Origin: Przewalskia tangutica
Taxonomy: Eukaryota; Streptophyta; Magnoliopsida; Solanales; Solanaceae
NCBI GenBank assembly: GCA_029844215.1
Contig: CM056723.1
Location: forward strand, 6,408,980-6,472,979
Length of the DNA: 64,000 nucleotides
Direction of reading: 5' to 3'
A program made the translations under genes and the position numbers. The notes under the pieces are model-generated. The model saw only the letters and a list, made by a program, of their open reading frames with translations, was not told the DNA's origin and did no database searches. Of the stretch, positions 10,471 to 24,435 are shown in pieces. Position 1 is the first letter of the stretch; every line of letters begins with the position of its first letter.

Positions 10471-13400
10471 ATGGTGCCCATTGACAATGGGGAATTATCT
10501 AGAGACAATTCAGTGAAATGGATTCTTGAAAATGCTGAAACAAATAGTGATGTTCCGGATAATAGGCATGGTGCAGTCTCCTTACTAGAACCTGCAAACC
10601 ATAAATCTTTCAAGAAAACTTCCAGTATTTCAAGAAGAAACAATGGCGTTGTACCAAGAATGGGGAGGATGGAATCAGGAGCTTCTAGAGGGCTCAAGAG
10701 CTTGCGATTTCTTGACAGAACAACTACAGGTACTTAAATATGTGATCATCTCATCTAAAAGATAATATTATTAAAAAATATGCATTTATTTACTTAAACA
10801 TTTTCAACAAGCCTCCTCATGTGCAGACTTCTTCATGTGAAGGCCTGATTCTTTTTCACGGGTTAAGAATGTGAAAGAATCCCTTTTAATAATAGAATGT
10901 CGTTTTGACTTGAACATAGGATCTCGTCTTTGTTGATACCATATTGAATTATGTGATGGTCTCGTCTAAAAGACCACTATTATTTACCTATTGTAGAAAA
11001 TGCTATGTTCATTTAAATTAGTCGACTATATACTCCATCTGCTGGACCTCTATCTGTTCTACTATCATATTGAATTGTATGACAATCTTATATACAAAGC
11101 CAAAACTAGGGCTGGGAAATTGGACTCAAACTCAATTGACCCGCCCAGATTTTAATGAGTTTGGACATTGACATACAATTAAATTGGCTAAGTTTGAGCT
11201 AGCCCAACTTAACTCATTCATCATGAACAGTCCAAATAAATCAATTACATTAGCCTAAATTAACTCATCTACTGTTTACGCAAATCTTCTATTTCATATG
11301 TTTTTACTTTTATAAAAAAAATATTAAAAATATGAAAAACTTTCTTACCTCCTCCCCCCTCCACCCCCACCCCTTGCCCACCCCATTCTCAATTTTTTTT
11401 ACTTTTATAAAAATCTGAAATTTTTTCTTACCTCCCCCTACCGCCCTAACCCCACCCTCACCCCATCCTCAAATTTCTATTTCATATTTTTTGTTACTTT
11501 TATAAAAAAAAATAGAAATATGAATTTTTTCTTACCTCCCCTACCATCCCACCCCCCGACCCACCCCATTCTCATTTTTTTTTTACTTTTATAAATTGTT
11601 TATAAAAAATATGATTTTTTTTCTTACCTACCCCCTTCCACCCCACCCCATTATCATACTCCATCCTCAAATTTATATTTCATATTTTTTATAAAAGTAT
11701 AAAAAATATGATTTTTTTTTCTTACCTACCCCTACCGCCCTAACCCCTACCCCATTCTCAAATTTCTATTTCAGATTTTTTGTTACTTTTATAAAAAATA
11801 TATTTAAAATATGATATTTTTTCTTAACTCCCCCTACCCCACCTTATTGCCATACCTCATCCTCAAATTTCAATTTCATTTTTTTTTTCTTTTATAAAAA
11901 ATAAAAAAATCTTAAAAATATTATTCTTATTTTAAAAATAAAGATATAAAAAAATTAAATATCATACAAAATAAAATAAGGTTTGAAATTTGTAAAAGTA
12001 ATGAGTTAAGTTGGACAAGTTGGGTTATGACCCATTATTTAACTCATCTTAATCCGTCAATCTTAGCTCAGATAAATTTTGGACGGATTGGACATTGACC
12101 CATTTATTGATTCAGCACAAACGGACCATCTACCCGATGGCTAAAAGTGTTAGAAAAGTTACACTTTTACTTGATTATATTTTTAACAACAGGGAAGGAG
12201 GGAGATGCCTGGAGAAGTGTCGAGAAACGATTCAATCAAAATGCAGTTAACGGGAGGCTCTTCAGGGAGAAATTTGGGACCTGTATTGGTACTTTTGTCA
12301 ACTTCTATAGAAACATCCATTTCTTATAAACTTGGTTTCAGTTAGAGAAGAAAGTAACATTTCTATGTTTTGTATAATAGGAATGGGAGAAAGCAAGGAA
12401 TTTGCTGGAGGGTTATTCGACACATTGGCGAGGCGTAGGAAAATCAACACAGAAAATGGTATAACAATAGATGAAGTGAGAGGATTTTGGGAAGACATGT
12501 CAACTCAATCTCCTGACGCAAGGCTTCATATTTTCTTTGACATGTAAGGAATTAATCTATTGTTAAGAAAACTAAAATCCCTCTTTAAGAAGGACTAACT
12601 GTGGTCATTTTTAACAGGTGTGATAAGAATGGTGATGGGAAACTATCAGAGGAAGAGGTAAAGGAGGTGAGAAAACTTTTCTTGGAAACTCTCTCCTCCT
12701 CCTTCACTTTTCGCAGTTCTTAATATTTTTTTCCTTCTGAAAAAAGGTTCTAGTGACGAGTGCCTCGGCAAACAAATTGTCAAAATTCAAGCAACATGCT
12801 GCGACATACGCTTCTTTAATCATGGAAGAGCTCGACCCTGATCATTTGGGATATATTGAGGTAACGACGCTACTTAAAACTTGCCATCTTCTTACTATTA
12901 TTTTCCCCCGTAAAACTGTGAAATATTACCATTGACACCCAAATATTCATACACCTAAAGAGCACCAGGACTACAACCACGTTCTAGTATTTTTTTTCCT
13001 GTTATTGATGGTTTGATTATCTTGGACGACGAAGACCCCAGTCATGCTTCTAGTTTCCATTACAATCATATGATAAATATCCTCGTGCTCTGCCACAAGA
13101 AATTTTAAGAAATGAATCTATGAAAATTCTTTTAGGGAAAAGAGCTTCATTGCTTGGTATGAGACTAGGATACAGGATAGAAAAATGGACGATCCTATTC
13201 ATAGTTTCCTCTTTTAATTTCTCATTTTCTACTTAAAACAGATGTGGCAACTTGAAGCTCTACTAAGAGGGATGGTGGGTTCAGAAGAAGGGGAAAAAAC
13301 CCTGAAGAGATCACAAACACTAGCGAAAACCATGATCCCGAAAGAATACAGAACCCCAGTCAGCAAATTCTTGTACAAAACATCAGAGAAAATACAAGAA

Positions 13401-16400
13401 AACTGGAAAAGAATATGGGTCCTAACATTATGGTTGTGCATCAACATTATACTCTTCACTTGGAAGTTCCAACAATTTAAAAGAAAATCAGCATTTCAAA
13501 TCATGGGTTATTGCGTTTGCATCGCTAAAGGTGCAGGGGAGACTCTTAAATTCAACATGGCTCTCATTCTTTTTCCTGTATGCAGAAGAACTCTCACTAA
13601 GCTCAGAGAAACGTTCCTTGGTTCAATATTTCCCTTTGATGATAACATCAATTTCCATAAGATAATTGCATTGGGAATTGCTTTCTCCGCGTTTATTCAC
13701 ACGCTTTTTCACACAAGCTGCAATTTTGTGAAACTAACATCATGTCCACAGAGTAAATTTATGGCATTTCTTGGAAGCAACTTCGACTACCACCAACCGA
13801 GTTACTTGGATCTGGTGGTGTCTATCCCGGGCATAACAGGCATTCTGATGACACTTTTCATGCTTTTCTCATTCACATTGGCTTTACATTCATTCAGAAG
13901 GAATGTCATCAAATTGCCATGGCCGTTCCTTCATTTAGCAGGATTTAACGCGTTTTGGTATGCACATCATCTGCTGGTCCTCGTATATATCCTCTTGATT
14001 CTCCACGGATACTTCATATACCTTACTAAAGAATGGTACAAAAAGACGGTATGTTGACATCACCTAACTTTAATTTGAAGTAAGATAAGAAATTTTACTA
14101 GTGTTAAATGATAACATGAAAATGCACTTCTATCATATTGTTCTCAGAAGCTTTATACATGCTGAAGAACAAAACTCTGTCCACATGATTGTGGCCTTTT
14201 TAATTGTTAACTGTAGTATTTAACCAATAATACTAGTTTAGGAGACTTACGGATTTATCCTTGGGGAAAGCAAATCTGTAGCAACCACAACTTGTGTCAC
14301 TAGTCGTTAGGAATCCTTACAAGACAATGAATTCCCTTGTTTGAATTTTCTTTTTGTAAACCCTAGCCATCATATTAATCTGGAAAATCGCCGTTCTTTC
14401 CTACACCCAGGTGTATGTATACGTTACAGGTAGGGTTTAGGAAGAGAACAAGCTAATGGGCTAACGAGCTAATTAGCACTCCTTATGGGTGGACTCGACT
14501 GAATAGTTATTTCCAACATTAACAATTAAGATCAATTACCTTTATCAAACTAGTGATGATTATACTTCTGCCTTGCAGACATGGATGTATCTTGCAGTTC
14601 CACTACTTGCATATGCTGTGGAAAGAATTCTCATCATCTACGAGCACAGCTACCATGTCAATATCATAAAGGTTTTAGTTTCAAACAAGTTATATATCAA
14701 TTTATCAGCTATTATCATTTGCTTGCACTTGCTGAATTAAGCTTTGATTTGGTGCTAAAATATTTCAGGCTGTCACATATACAGGGAATGTACTAGCATT
14801 ATACATGAGTAAACCTCCAGGATTCAAGTATAAGAGTGGAATGTACCTTTTTGTTAAATGTCCAAATATATCAACCTTTGAATGGTAATTGAAGAAAACT
14901 CAAACGATGCAATGATCATTTACAGATCTGGCCATCTATTTTGGCTAAGGATCCTTGTTAATTTTTACAGGCATCCATTCTCAATCACTTCAGCACCAGA
15001 CGACAACTATTTAAGTGTCCATATACGTACATTGGGAGATTGGACTACAGAGCTTAAAACCAGGTTTGAGAAGGTAATAAATTTGTTACACACGCATTTC
15101 CAGACCACTTTCGTTTTCTATTCCATGAGTTCTAAAAGCTAGTTTGTACGCTGAGGATTGTCTAAGTCCATATAAGGAGTTCATGTTCCCATTCTATATC
15201 CGATATGAGACTCCTAACACTCTCACGCACGTCCAGACCTTGTTAACTGAATCGTGGATATATTAATTTGGGGGGCCAACATCGGTAAACAAAGAATTGA
15301 AATGAACCTTGACTCTGATATCATGTAAAGAATGGATCTTGAGCCAGGGATTGAGTTAGCCCAAGATACATTCTTTACCATCATAATATACTATAAAGAA
15401 TGAGTCAATTAGTCAATCCTAAGGTCAAACTTCTGGATAAACCAACCCCCTCCCTTCTCCTCATAACTCCCAAACCTCCGATTGCGACGCGCTACAAGTG
15501 GAGATAGTAGTCTTTGTCATATGTGAAGTTTGAAAGTAGTGTGAGTTATCTTGAAGCTAGCAATTATCTGATGATTGAATATCGTCTTTAACCTATGAAG
15601 ATGAACAAAGTATAGTTAGATATATGTAATTTTTTTATATATATTTCGATCTGAAAGAGAGAAAAAATTAGAAGTCCCGTGAACTTAGCAAGCCATGACT
15701 TCTAATCCAATTGTATTATCATAAGTAAACTTTTGCTATTTGGTATATGAAGAAAACAAACATCACCAATTTTCGAGATCTTTCGCGTTTTGAATATATT
15801 GGTGGATTGATTAGTATACTATTAACAAAAATAGTTGATACTCCAAAATTTCCTAGTTCGCGCACAATCGGAAAAAAATAATATATTTTCAGTCCATAAA
15901 GTATGATATATACATACTATTATTGGCATAACACCTTTGTAATTTGTCTAGACTCTTTTCTTGAGTCTGGCTTTTAGATTTTGTTTACTCTCAAGTCATG
16001 TATAGCACTTCCCGGACAAACTTCTTCTTGAGTTTTTAATGCCTTCCTGTTTATGTTTTCATGCACAATTGGATTACACAATATCATGCCTTTCCAATAA
16101 TTAAGAATATCTAAAAACAAACTAAATATAATCTGAATTTACTCTGGCTAGAAATACGAAGAATTAATACCACATTTTCCATAGAATGTCAAATACGTTT
16201 AACATTATATTTTGGGATACTCAAAAGACATTAATGTGGCAGATACATTGTACAATATTAATATGGCTTTAAAGATTTTTATTTAAATGTGTATTTACAT
16301 TTGTATACAAAAACATTATAAGAGTATTAACTGATTGAGGGGTAAAAAGGTCGTTTAACGTTTTATGGACATTTTGGTAATCCAACTTTGAACTTTGTGA

Positions 16401-18620
16401 CTTCCCACTTTTAGAATAGTATGATATGATGATCAGTACAATTTAACCTATTGTATAAGGCCACTTGCCATTCTTTTAAGCTACAAAGCACGGATACCTC
16501 ATTTAGGGTGAGTTGTCCGTGTCGGACACCGTTTCGGACACGAAACGCCTCGGACACGCCTCAGACACGTGTCCGGGACGTTTTCGAGTGGGCCCAGCAA
16601 AAAAAAAAAATTGGACACGACAGGGACACGCGGGGGACACGGCAGGGACAATTTTTTTTTTTTTTTAGAAAAAGTTTAGTTTTAATTTTATTTGATTTAT
16701 TTTAAGTAAATTTATATTTATTTGAATTTGGGTCTTGGGACATACTTATGTATTAGTTTATGGACTATGGTCTTATGAATTATGTATTGAATATTTGATT
16801 GATTGTCAGTTTGTTATGAATGTTTCTTTTTAATTTGGTACATATTTAATTTGGTTATTTGGTTATTTGGTTATTTGGTTATTTGGTTATTTGGTATATA
16901 ACAAATTTGAAATAAATTTATAATTTATTTATGAATGTGAAGCTTTAATAATATTAATTTTAGTATTTTATATATTATATTATATATATATATAAAAATA
17001 TTTTTTAATTTATTTTTACAGCCGTGTCCCTGCCGTGTCGTGTCCCCTATTTTTCAAAATTGTCGTTTCCGCGTGTCCGTGTCCTATCGGACACCTCTCA
17101 CGTGTCCGTGCTACATAGCTTTTAAGGTGAAATTATTACTATAATTACCTTTCAAATGACCTAACATGACCTAACAGTATTCTTCTACACATTCAGTGTA
17201 TAGAAGTTAAACTCCCTCGTAATGCGTTGCAGATCAATTTTATTTCTTCTACTTATTCTAAGCTTTTTCTGATCTTCATAAGCTATTCTTTGCAGGCCTG
17301 TGAGCCTCAAGCTGCACAATCAAGGAAAGGAAGTCTTGTTAGATTGGAAACGAAAGCATATTCAGATATTGAACAGTCTCAATCCGAGTATGTTACCATG
17401 TTCTATTTGCTACTGATTTTCATGTTCATGAACAATAATGGAACTTATATTTCTCTTTACCTTTTGACTTTTGAGACAGATTTCCAAAAATCACTATTAA
17501 AGGACCTTATGGTGCACCAGCTCAGAACTACAAGAAATATGATATCCTTCTATTGATTGGCTTGGGAATAGGAGCAACACCATTTATCAGCATTTTAAAG
17601 GACCTTCTGAACAATGAATCTGAATCTGTAAGTTCCTAATCTAAAACCATACTTTGCTAAGGATTTAAGTTACACTGACAGTGTAAATAATTTCATACTA
17701 CCTTTTCAGTCACTATGAGTTAAACTCTTTTTCTAATTAAGAATGATTATAGATGTGAAAATGAAAGCATAACGAAATCCAACTACTGCAGAATCAGCAA
17801 CTTGGTGAATCAAGTAATAAGAGAGGTCCTCACAGAGCATATTTCTATTGGGTGACAAGAGAACAAGGATCATTTGACTGGTTCAAGGGAGTTATGGACG
17901 ATATTGCTGAATATGACCATAATGTGAGTTATTTTTCAATAACATGAATTACACAAATTCTGTTAGTTTCCTCACTTAACATAATTCGAACTGATATAGT
18001 ACTTCTATTATACAGGAATTGATAGAAATGCACAACTACTTGACTAGTGTTTATGAAGAAGGAGATGCAAGATCTGCACTTATTGCAATGGTGCAATCAC
18101 TACAACATGCTAAAAATGGAGTTGATGTTGTCTCCGACAGTCGGGTATATATCCTCTTTAGCCATGAGTACTCTCCCTTCAAACATTCTAGTTTTCAAGT
18201 TTTCACAATCAGTTTTAGTGTTTTAGTTCTGTGCACTGATTATGTAATTATTTTTTACACGTGACCTTATAAGGTGGTGCTTAAGTGATTGAGAATGGAT
18301 GTATGTAACATGAAATTCTTGCTTTTTAACACTTTACTCTGTAACAGATAAGAACACATTTTGCAAGACCAAATTGGAAAAAGGTATTCTCTCGGTTGGC
18401 AGCAGCTCATCCGTCTTCTAGAATTGGTAAGGCCCTATTATGTATGTTTTTTTCTTATTTGTGAACTTAGGAGTATATATGTCAATGACATTTTTATATA
18501 TGAATTGCAGGGGTGTTTTACTGCGGAAGTCCCACTCTTACAAAACCACTTAGAAGGCTGTGTCAAGAATTTAGCTTAAATTCATCCACTCGCTTTAATT
18601 TCCACAAAGAAAATTTCTAG
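10471..18620 (+). CDS. Respiratory burst oxidase homolog (NADPH oxidase), RBOHH/J-like, 15 exons
   Basis: Plasma-membrane flavocytochrome that passes electrons from cytosolic NADPH through FAD and two hemes to apoplastic oxygen, making superoxide. Exons: 10471-10729, 12193-12288, 12381-12543, 12618-12666, 12747-12860, 13242-14048, 14579-14671, 14769-14884, 14971-15073, 17296-17387, 17480-17627, 17792-17923, 18016-18144, 18348-18426, 18511-18620. All are GT-AG and in phase, giving 2490 nt and 829 residues. Domains: N-terminal region with LRFLDRT, EF-hand DKNGDGKLSEEE (about 174-185), second EF-hand DPDHLGYIEMWQ (about 219-230), membrane segments with heme histidines (HTLFH; YAHHLL), FAD motif HPFSITSAP, NADPH motifs GPYGAP, GLGIGATPF and FYCGSPTL, and C-terminus HKENF. 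The N-terminus and LRFLDRT context best match the pollen RBOHH/J clade as I remember it. It is somewhat shorter than those proteins, partly in the loop after the first NADPH motif. Clade assignment is inferred. Confidence 0.93.
11100..12130. repeat. Degenerate minisatellite and repeat filling RBOH intron 1
   Basis: From about 11300 to 11900 a unit of roughly 100 bp repeats about six times. Each unit has a run like TACTTTTATAAAAAATATGA, then TTTCTTACCTCC, then a C-rich stretch with CACCCCA. Flanking sequence at both ends shares phrases such as TTGACCC and AACTCATCT, so the array may lie inside a larger decayed mobile element. No reading frame is present. Confidence 0.7.
15180..15420. repeat. 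Possible dispersed repeat in RBOH intron 9
   Basis: Contains GGGGGGCCAACATCGG, similar to GTCCCACATCGG at about 58832-58843 and GGGGCCCAACATTG at 25727. I recall such phrases as common in plant repeats. The boundaries are not visible. The rest of this 2.2-kb intron outside the MITE at 16481 shows no gene. Confidence 0.3.
16481..17118. mobile_element. hAT-type MITE in RBOH intron 9
   Basis: The 638-bp element is flanked by a perfect 8-bp duplication CTTTTAAG (16473-16480 and 17119-17126), the size typical of hAT transposons. The ends are imperfect inverted repeats: CTACAAAGCACGGATAC on the left against CTATGTAGCACGGACAC read inward from the right, 13 of 17 matching. Both subterminal regions are packed with GGACACG or its complement. 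The interior has no transposase and includes a tandem TTGGTTAT array near 16850-16895. It is non-autonomous. Confidence 0.8.
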
Positions 18621-19888
18621 AATATATAGTAGTAGACTTCACTGAGCTGTGAATTCTAATAATGTCCTGTATAAATGAAAGATGTTTTGAAAAGTGCCGT
18701 TATCTCAAAATTTTGGTCAAGAATCTATGATTGTCTCTGTAAGTTTGTAACTCTCCTTTCAGAACAATAATAGCTGACGCTATAAATAGAAGGCTCAATT
18801 AAGTCAAATGTAGGAATAAATGACTCGATTATCTTCGAGAAATGAACTGATTTCATTTTTGGGATTAAACTTGTATGCACTGACAATGTAAATGTTAATT
18901 TTGGAGAATTGAAAATCTAAACGGTCCCTAAGTTTAATTTAATCCCTAAAATATTTACATAAAACAGAGAATCAATATTGTTGTCTTTCAGTTTCTTTTT
19001 AAATTTTTACCTCCCTATATTTGACTGGTTAATGAGGTCTAAAGCTGTAAATTGTGGATTATTTTTTTTTTGAAATTTGTGTCTAAAGCTGCATCTTGAG
19101 CGGTATATATATTCAAAATGAAAAATAAGTTCAAAGGAAAACAGATTAAAACATATTTAATGGACTTGAGTTAAAACATATTGTGAGTCGTCCCTCTGAA
19201 AGACGGACTCAACTCTATGGGGAAATGAATGTGAAATTTGGAGATAAACAAGGTCTAAAAGTCAATCTAGATTAAAACTTTGTTTAGTGAATGACAATGT
19301 AGTAAAAATGTACTAGGGTATTTACACTAAATCATTAATTATCATGTTAAATAAAATATTGAGATGAAAACGTGTATTGATTCATGACTATGATTTAGTG
19401 AAGATATACTATGTGAAGACATGTCGTAGGTAGGTGTAAGCGAGTAAATTATTACATCATACTTTTCACCCACAAACTCTAGCATGATAAATATTTTATT
19501 GGCATCCGAAATATATATCAAATAGCACCATTTTAACTTATACAGTGTATTACTTAGTGGAGTTGCTCTGCCACTAGAGCAACCTTACTCATTGATCCAA
19601 TCTTGCTTTTCATAGTTAAAGTGTTTTCATTTAATGGAATTGTAATCTTTTTATATTTTGAAATATATAAATATATATTAGTTGACAAAAATATTTTTTA
19701 AATATTAAATGACTTTTACGCCCTTAAAAAATAATTACATCGTAATATCTTCACTTTGGAACTTTGTCTAATAGTAGACTTTGGTTTCAAGTTTCAACTA
19801 GAATTTCGTAAGGTGAGAATTTTGGTAAATTTAAATTCATTCTTTTTATTGCTTTCAAGTCAACCACTCAAATTGATTCCTATAATGA
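18621..19888. other. Spacer after the RBOH gene
   Basis: AT-rich DNA holding the RBOH 3' UTR and then no reading frame or repeat boundary that I can identify before the Copia target site. Confidence 0.4.
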
Positions 19889-19893
19889 TTCAT

Positions 19894-20103
19894 TGATAGA
19901 ATATTTTCCTCAAAAGACTTTGTTCCATTAGGTAAGAATATATACATCTTTACACTAACTAGGAAGAATATAGAATAATCCTAAGAATATTCCTATACAT
20001 TAAACTACTTACCATATAACATGGGATACTACATTAATATAAGATACTACACAATATTACTATAATAATGGTATTAACTCTAGAATATTCTAATATTCTA
20101 ACA
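19894..20103 (-). repeat. 3' LTR of Copia 1
   Basis: 210-bp LTR lying at the 3' end of the - strand element. It differs from its partner at 24591-24792 by an extra ATATTCTA near 20090 and three substitutions. The polypurine tract abuts it at about 20104-20115. Confidence 0.9.
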
Positions 20104-23100
20104 CTCCCCCTCAGTTGAAGCTGGAGGGCGCCGAATGTTGAGACTGTCCCGAAAGTCTTCAAATAAAATCAGCGGAAGCACTTTCGTGAAGATATCGGCG
20201 ATTTGATGACGCGTTGGGACATGTAGTACTCGCACTTGTCCGCGTGCCACCTTTTCACGGACAAAATGGATATCCAACTCTATATGTTTAGTGCGCTGAT
20301 GATGTATTGGATTTCCAGAAAGATATATTGCACTAATGTTGTCACAGTAAACCATAGTAGCTTTCGGAATTTGGCAATGAAGCTCCAGTAAAAGATTTCG
20401 AATCCAGCATGAATCAGACACAACATTGGCAACAACACGGTATTCAGCTTTAGCACTGGAGCGCGATACTGTGGGTTGCCGTTTGAAAGACCATGAAACT
20501 AAATTATCACCGAGAATACCTGATACCCGGATGTGGGCGTCGGTGTCCGGACGACTGCCGATCTGCGTACGTATAAGTGACAAGTTTGGAGATGCAAGAT
20601 GGGTAAAGATGTAATCCATATTCCTGAGTGCCCTTAATGTAGCGTACAATCCGTTTGAGTGCCTGCATATGTTCTTCCATTGGATTATGCATGAATAGGC
20701 ACACTTGTTGTACGGCATAGGTTATGTCTAGTCTGGTAAAAGTGAGATATTGCAACGCGCCTGCTAGGTTGCGGTACAATGTTGGATCAGCAAAAGGTTT
20801 GCTAGAGATGGCACTTAATTTGGACTTTGTATCCATCGGTGTTGCTGAGGGTTTGCAAGAGGCCATTCCAGCCCGTTCCACGATCTCAGATGCATACTTC
20901 TTCTGGGAGAGAAAGAGCCCACCTGCATGTTTTGTCACAGCAATTTCTAGAAAGAAGTGTAATGGACCAAGATCCTTCATAGCAAATTCTGAACCAAGCT
21001 GAGACATGATATTCTTGCGAAGAGAGTCTGAGGAAGCTGTCAGAATAATATCATCCACATACAATAGAAGATAGGCCGTATGATTACCCTGATGATAGAT
21101 AAAAGAGAATTATCGGACCGGCTGTGTGAAAACCCCATCTGTGATACAAAATCTGCAAACCACTGATACCAGGCCCTGGGTGCTTGTTTGAGGCCATACA
21201 AAGACTTGTTTATCAGGCATACATGATTGGGATATTTTGGATCTCTGTACCCCAATGGTTGGTGCGTATAAGCGATCTCATTTAGGTGACCGTGGAGAAA
21301 TGCATTTTTAACATCCAATGGTGAAGTGACCATCCTGCGGAGAGAGACAAGTGAGCCTTTTACGATAGTATTTGGTTTGACTCTTTGGGTGAATGTCTCT
21401 CCACAATCGATACCAACCTGCTGCGTCTTCCCATTACCTACAAGACGGGCCTTATGCCGCTCAAAAGAACAATCAGATTTTTCTTTATGGTTAAAAATCC
21501 ACATAGACCGAATGATGTTAGCATTAGATGGACGGGGCACTAAATCCCATGTCCTATTTTTAATAAGAGCTTGATATTCATCATCCATGGACATTTTTCA
21601 ATTTGGGTCTTTCAGAGCAGACACAGGGTTACATGGTAAATGTGATTTGGAAACTTGGGTGTGAAGGCTGTATTTAGTGTTGGGTTTGACAATACCATGT
21701 TGACTACGGGTGACTGGACGTATTGTCGGGCCAGTGGACTGGACGCCACTGGCCAAATGTGGTATTTGTAAAGCTGGGCCTGGATCAGGGGCTTGGGTTG
21801 CATTAGGGGGCAGGTTGCTATTGGTAGGTGTCAAAGCACATGGGCCCGAATGTGTATCAGTGTCGAGCGATGGGTTGGGCGCCATTTGGTAATGACGGGT
21901 AATGGATTAAAGAATTTTGTCCATTAGCGATGCGATGACGAACTATGGGACAATGATTGGGTAAAAATTGGGTGTATTCCAGCATCCAAAAACTCATAAG
22001 TGGGAGATTGTGACTCATTGATTTTTCTAAATGGGAATTGAGTTTCATCAAAGATAACATGACGACTAATAAAAATCCTATTGGAGGATAGGTCATAACA
22101 CTTGTATCCCCGATGATGGGATGGGTATTCCAAAAAAACGCATGGAGTAGATCTCGGTTGTAATTTATGGATGGTGGTGGATGGGAACAATGGAAAACAC
22201 AAGCACCCAAAAACCCGGAGATGAGAGTATGTCGGTTTCCGAAGTTATAGTAATTGAAGGGGTGTTTGGTGTGATGTATGTTTGTTTGGTAGTATATTCA
22301 ACAAATAAGTAGCCATCTGAAGTGTATGATGCCAAAAGTTAGGGGAAAGTGAGGCATGAGCAAGGGATGTCCTGACAATATTATTTATGGTTCGTATTTT
22401 GCGTTCCGCCTGTCCATTCTGAGAAGATGTGTGGGGGCATGAGAAGCGAAAATTCAAACCATTTGTTTTGCAAAAATCCCAGAATTGTCTATTATCAAAC
22501 TCCCGCCCGTTATCACATTGGATGTTTTTGATATCCCTTTCAAACTGTTTTTGAATGAAAGCTCTAAAACTAAGGAATGTAGAAAACACTTGTGATTTTT
22601 TTGATATGGAAAATGTGCACAAAAATTTAGAGTAATCATCTAAAACAAGCAAATAATATCTATGCCCCGAAGAGCTCAAAACTGGGGATGTCCAAATATC
22701 ACAATGTATAGTCTCAAATGGCAAAAAAGTGCAATTAGAAGAAGACTCAAAAGGTAGTTGAATATGCTAACCCAAAGGACACGACTAACGCTTATTAAGA
22801 GTTCGTGTACATGAAATTGAATTATTGCGTTTGAGAGAGTTTAAAACAGACTCTCCCGGATGTCTCAAACGTTCATGCCATAAATTGGAATTAAAAACAG
22901 CAAAATTAAAGTGTTTCTTGTCTGGTTGTAGTAATGAAATCGAATAAAGTTCTCCGGCTATCACATCTCATTAGCGTGCCGCATGCGAAAATCACACACA
23001 GTAAAACCAAAAGGATCAAAAGTTACGGTAACCCAGTTATCTGAAGTAAACTTTCGAACGGAGATTAGGTTTTTGATTAATTATGGTGCATGAATAACAT

Positions 23101-24435
23101 TTTTCAAGGCTAATGGTGGATTTGGTTTGGACAATTTAGTAGAACCATAACCTTTTATTGGAATGGAATGGCCATTTCCGACAGTTATACCATTTGATTT
23201 GCTCAAATTAAAATAGGACGTAAGATTACCTTGGGATGACGTCATATGTGACGTTGCACTGAGTCCATATACCAATTCGTGTGCAGTGGATTAAGCGGCG
23301 TGTGCGTGGCATGTTCAATTTCCGGATTGGCCATCGTTGAGTGGGCCTCGTTCTGCCCGAGGCCCAGTCGCTGCTCGCTGCCGCTTTCCGCCATCTTTGG
23401 TGGCCCGACTTCTTCTTCTTGCTCACCGTTGTTATTACTCTTGGCGGGCCAAACACACTAATCTTTGCTCCATGTTGGCCATTTCTTGGTGGCCCAAATC
23501 GATTCTTTGCTCATCGCTCCAGTGGTGTTTGGGCAAGAAAGTGAACACAATGGGTGATTTCTTTGGGTAGTTGAAAGTGGGCTGGCCCGATTTGTAGTAG
23601 GAGTAAGGACAAGGTCGGCCAGTCCGTCCATTGTGGCGAGTCCACTTCTTCTTCTTTGCCTTACGCCTACCATCGCTCTGGCCGGAGCGCCGTAACCACC
23701 GCCGGAATTGCGATTATTCCCGTTTCTGTTGCGGTTTCCACCTTTTTTTTATTTCCATGCCGTCCTTTTTGACCCCGGTTATTTTCATCATTGGTGACCG
23801 TATGCAGGTCGGTTGTGTTAGCAACCTTTGTAGAAAGCCTTGTTCTTCTAGGATTAACATAGATCTTGCTTTGTAGAATAGCGAGTGGGTTACTTTGACG
23901 GATAACGGTGGCAACTCGCTATATGCCTCTGTCGTCCGTGACAAGTTGTAGAACAAACGGTTGTCGGAGGCGGGGAACAACATTTTTAATTGATCGCCAA
24001 CTTTGAGGCGTTGACAATAAGCGGACGCGTTAGGAAAATCCTCCATATCAACATGGAGAATTCTTGTTCCAAAGCAATGCGGGAATTTTGATTATCATAA
24101 AAATGTCCGTGTCGATTCCAAGCATCAATTGCCTTAGAATCTGTTTCCATGATCGTGTGCAACAAATCCGTGGATATTGTTGAATATATTCAACCAAGAA
24201 CAGTGGCATCTAGGGCATCCCACAATTCTTTGTCTTCATCCGTTGTCAAGACTTTTTCTTTGTCTTTTTCCGGGGAAATGATGTGGTGAAGAACCCGGTG
24301 AGAACGACAACATATTTTGAAAAGTTCCGCCCATGAAACATAATGCACATTCTCCATTTGTAAGGTTATGGGAACATGAGTTTTGATAGTGGAAACTGTG
24401 AGGGCTGGGTGATAAAACGATTTGGATTCAGACAT
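20098..24435 (-). pseudogene. Copia 1 gag-pol remnant
   Basis: The frame opens at 24435 with MSESKSFYHPALTV, the gag protein, then breaks repeatedly. The protease-associated region (SATSHMTSSQGN) is near 23255. Integrase with the Asp-Asp-Glu core context (HCDIW, DNGREFD, QNGQAERK) is at about 22245-22724. Reverse transcriptase with YVDDIIL is at about 21040-21594 and just below. RNase H with ADIFTKVLP runs to 20098. Frameshifts and stops throughout make it inactive. A typical member would encode one polyprotein of about 1300-1400 residues that copies and integrates the element. Confidence 0.88.

Noticed and set aside
11300..11940. CRISPR-like array
   Set aside because: Units are low-complexity, diverged and have no constant repeat with unique spacers; the DNA is plant nuclear and inside an intron.
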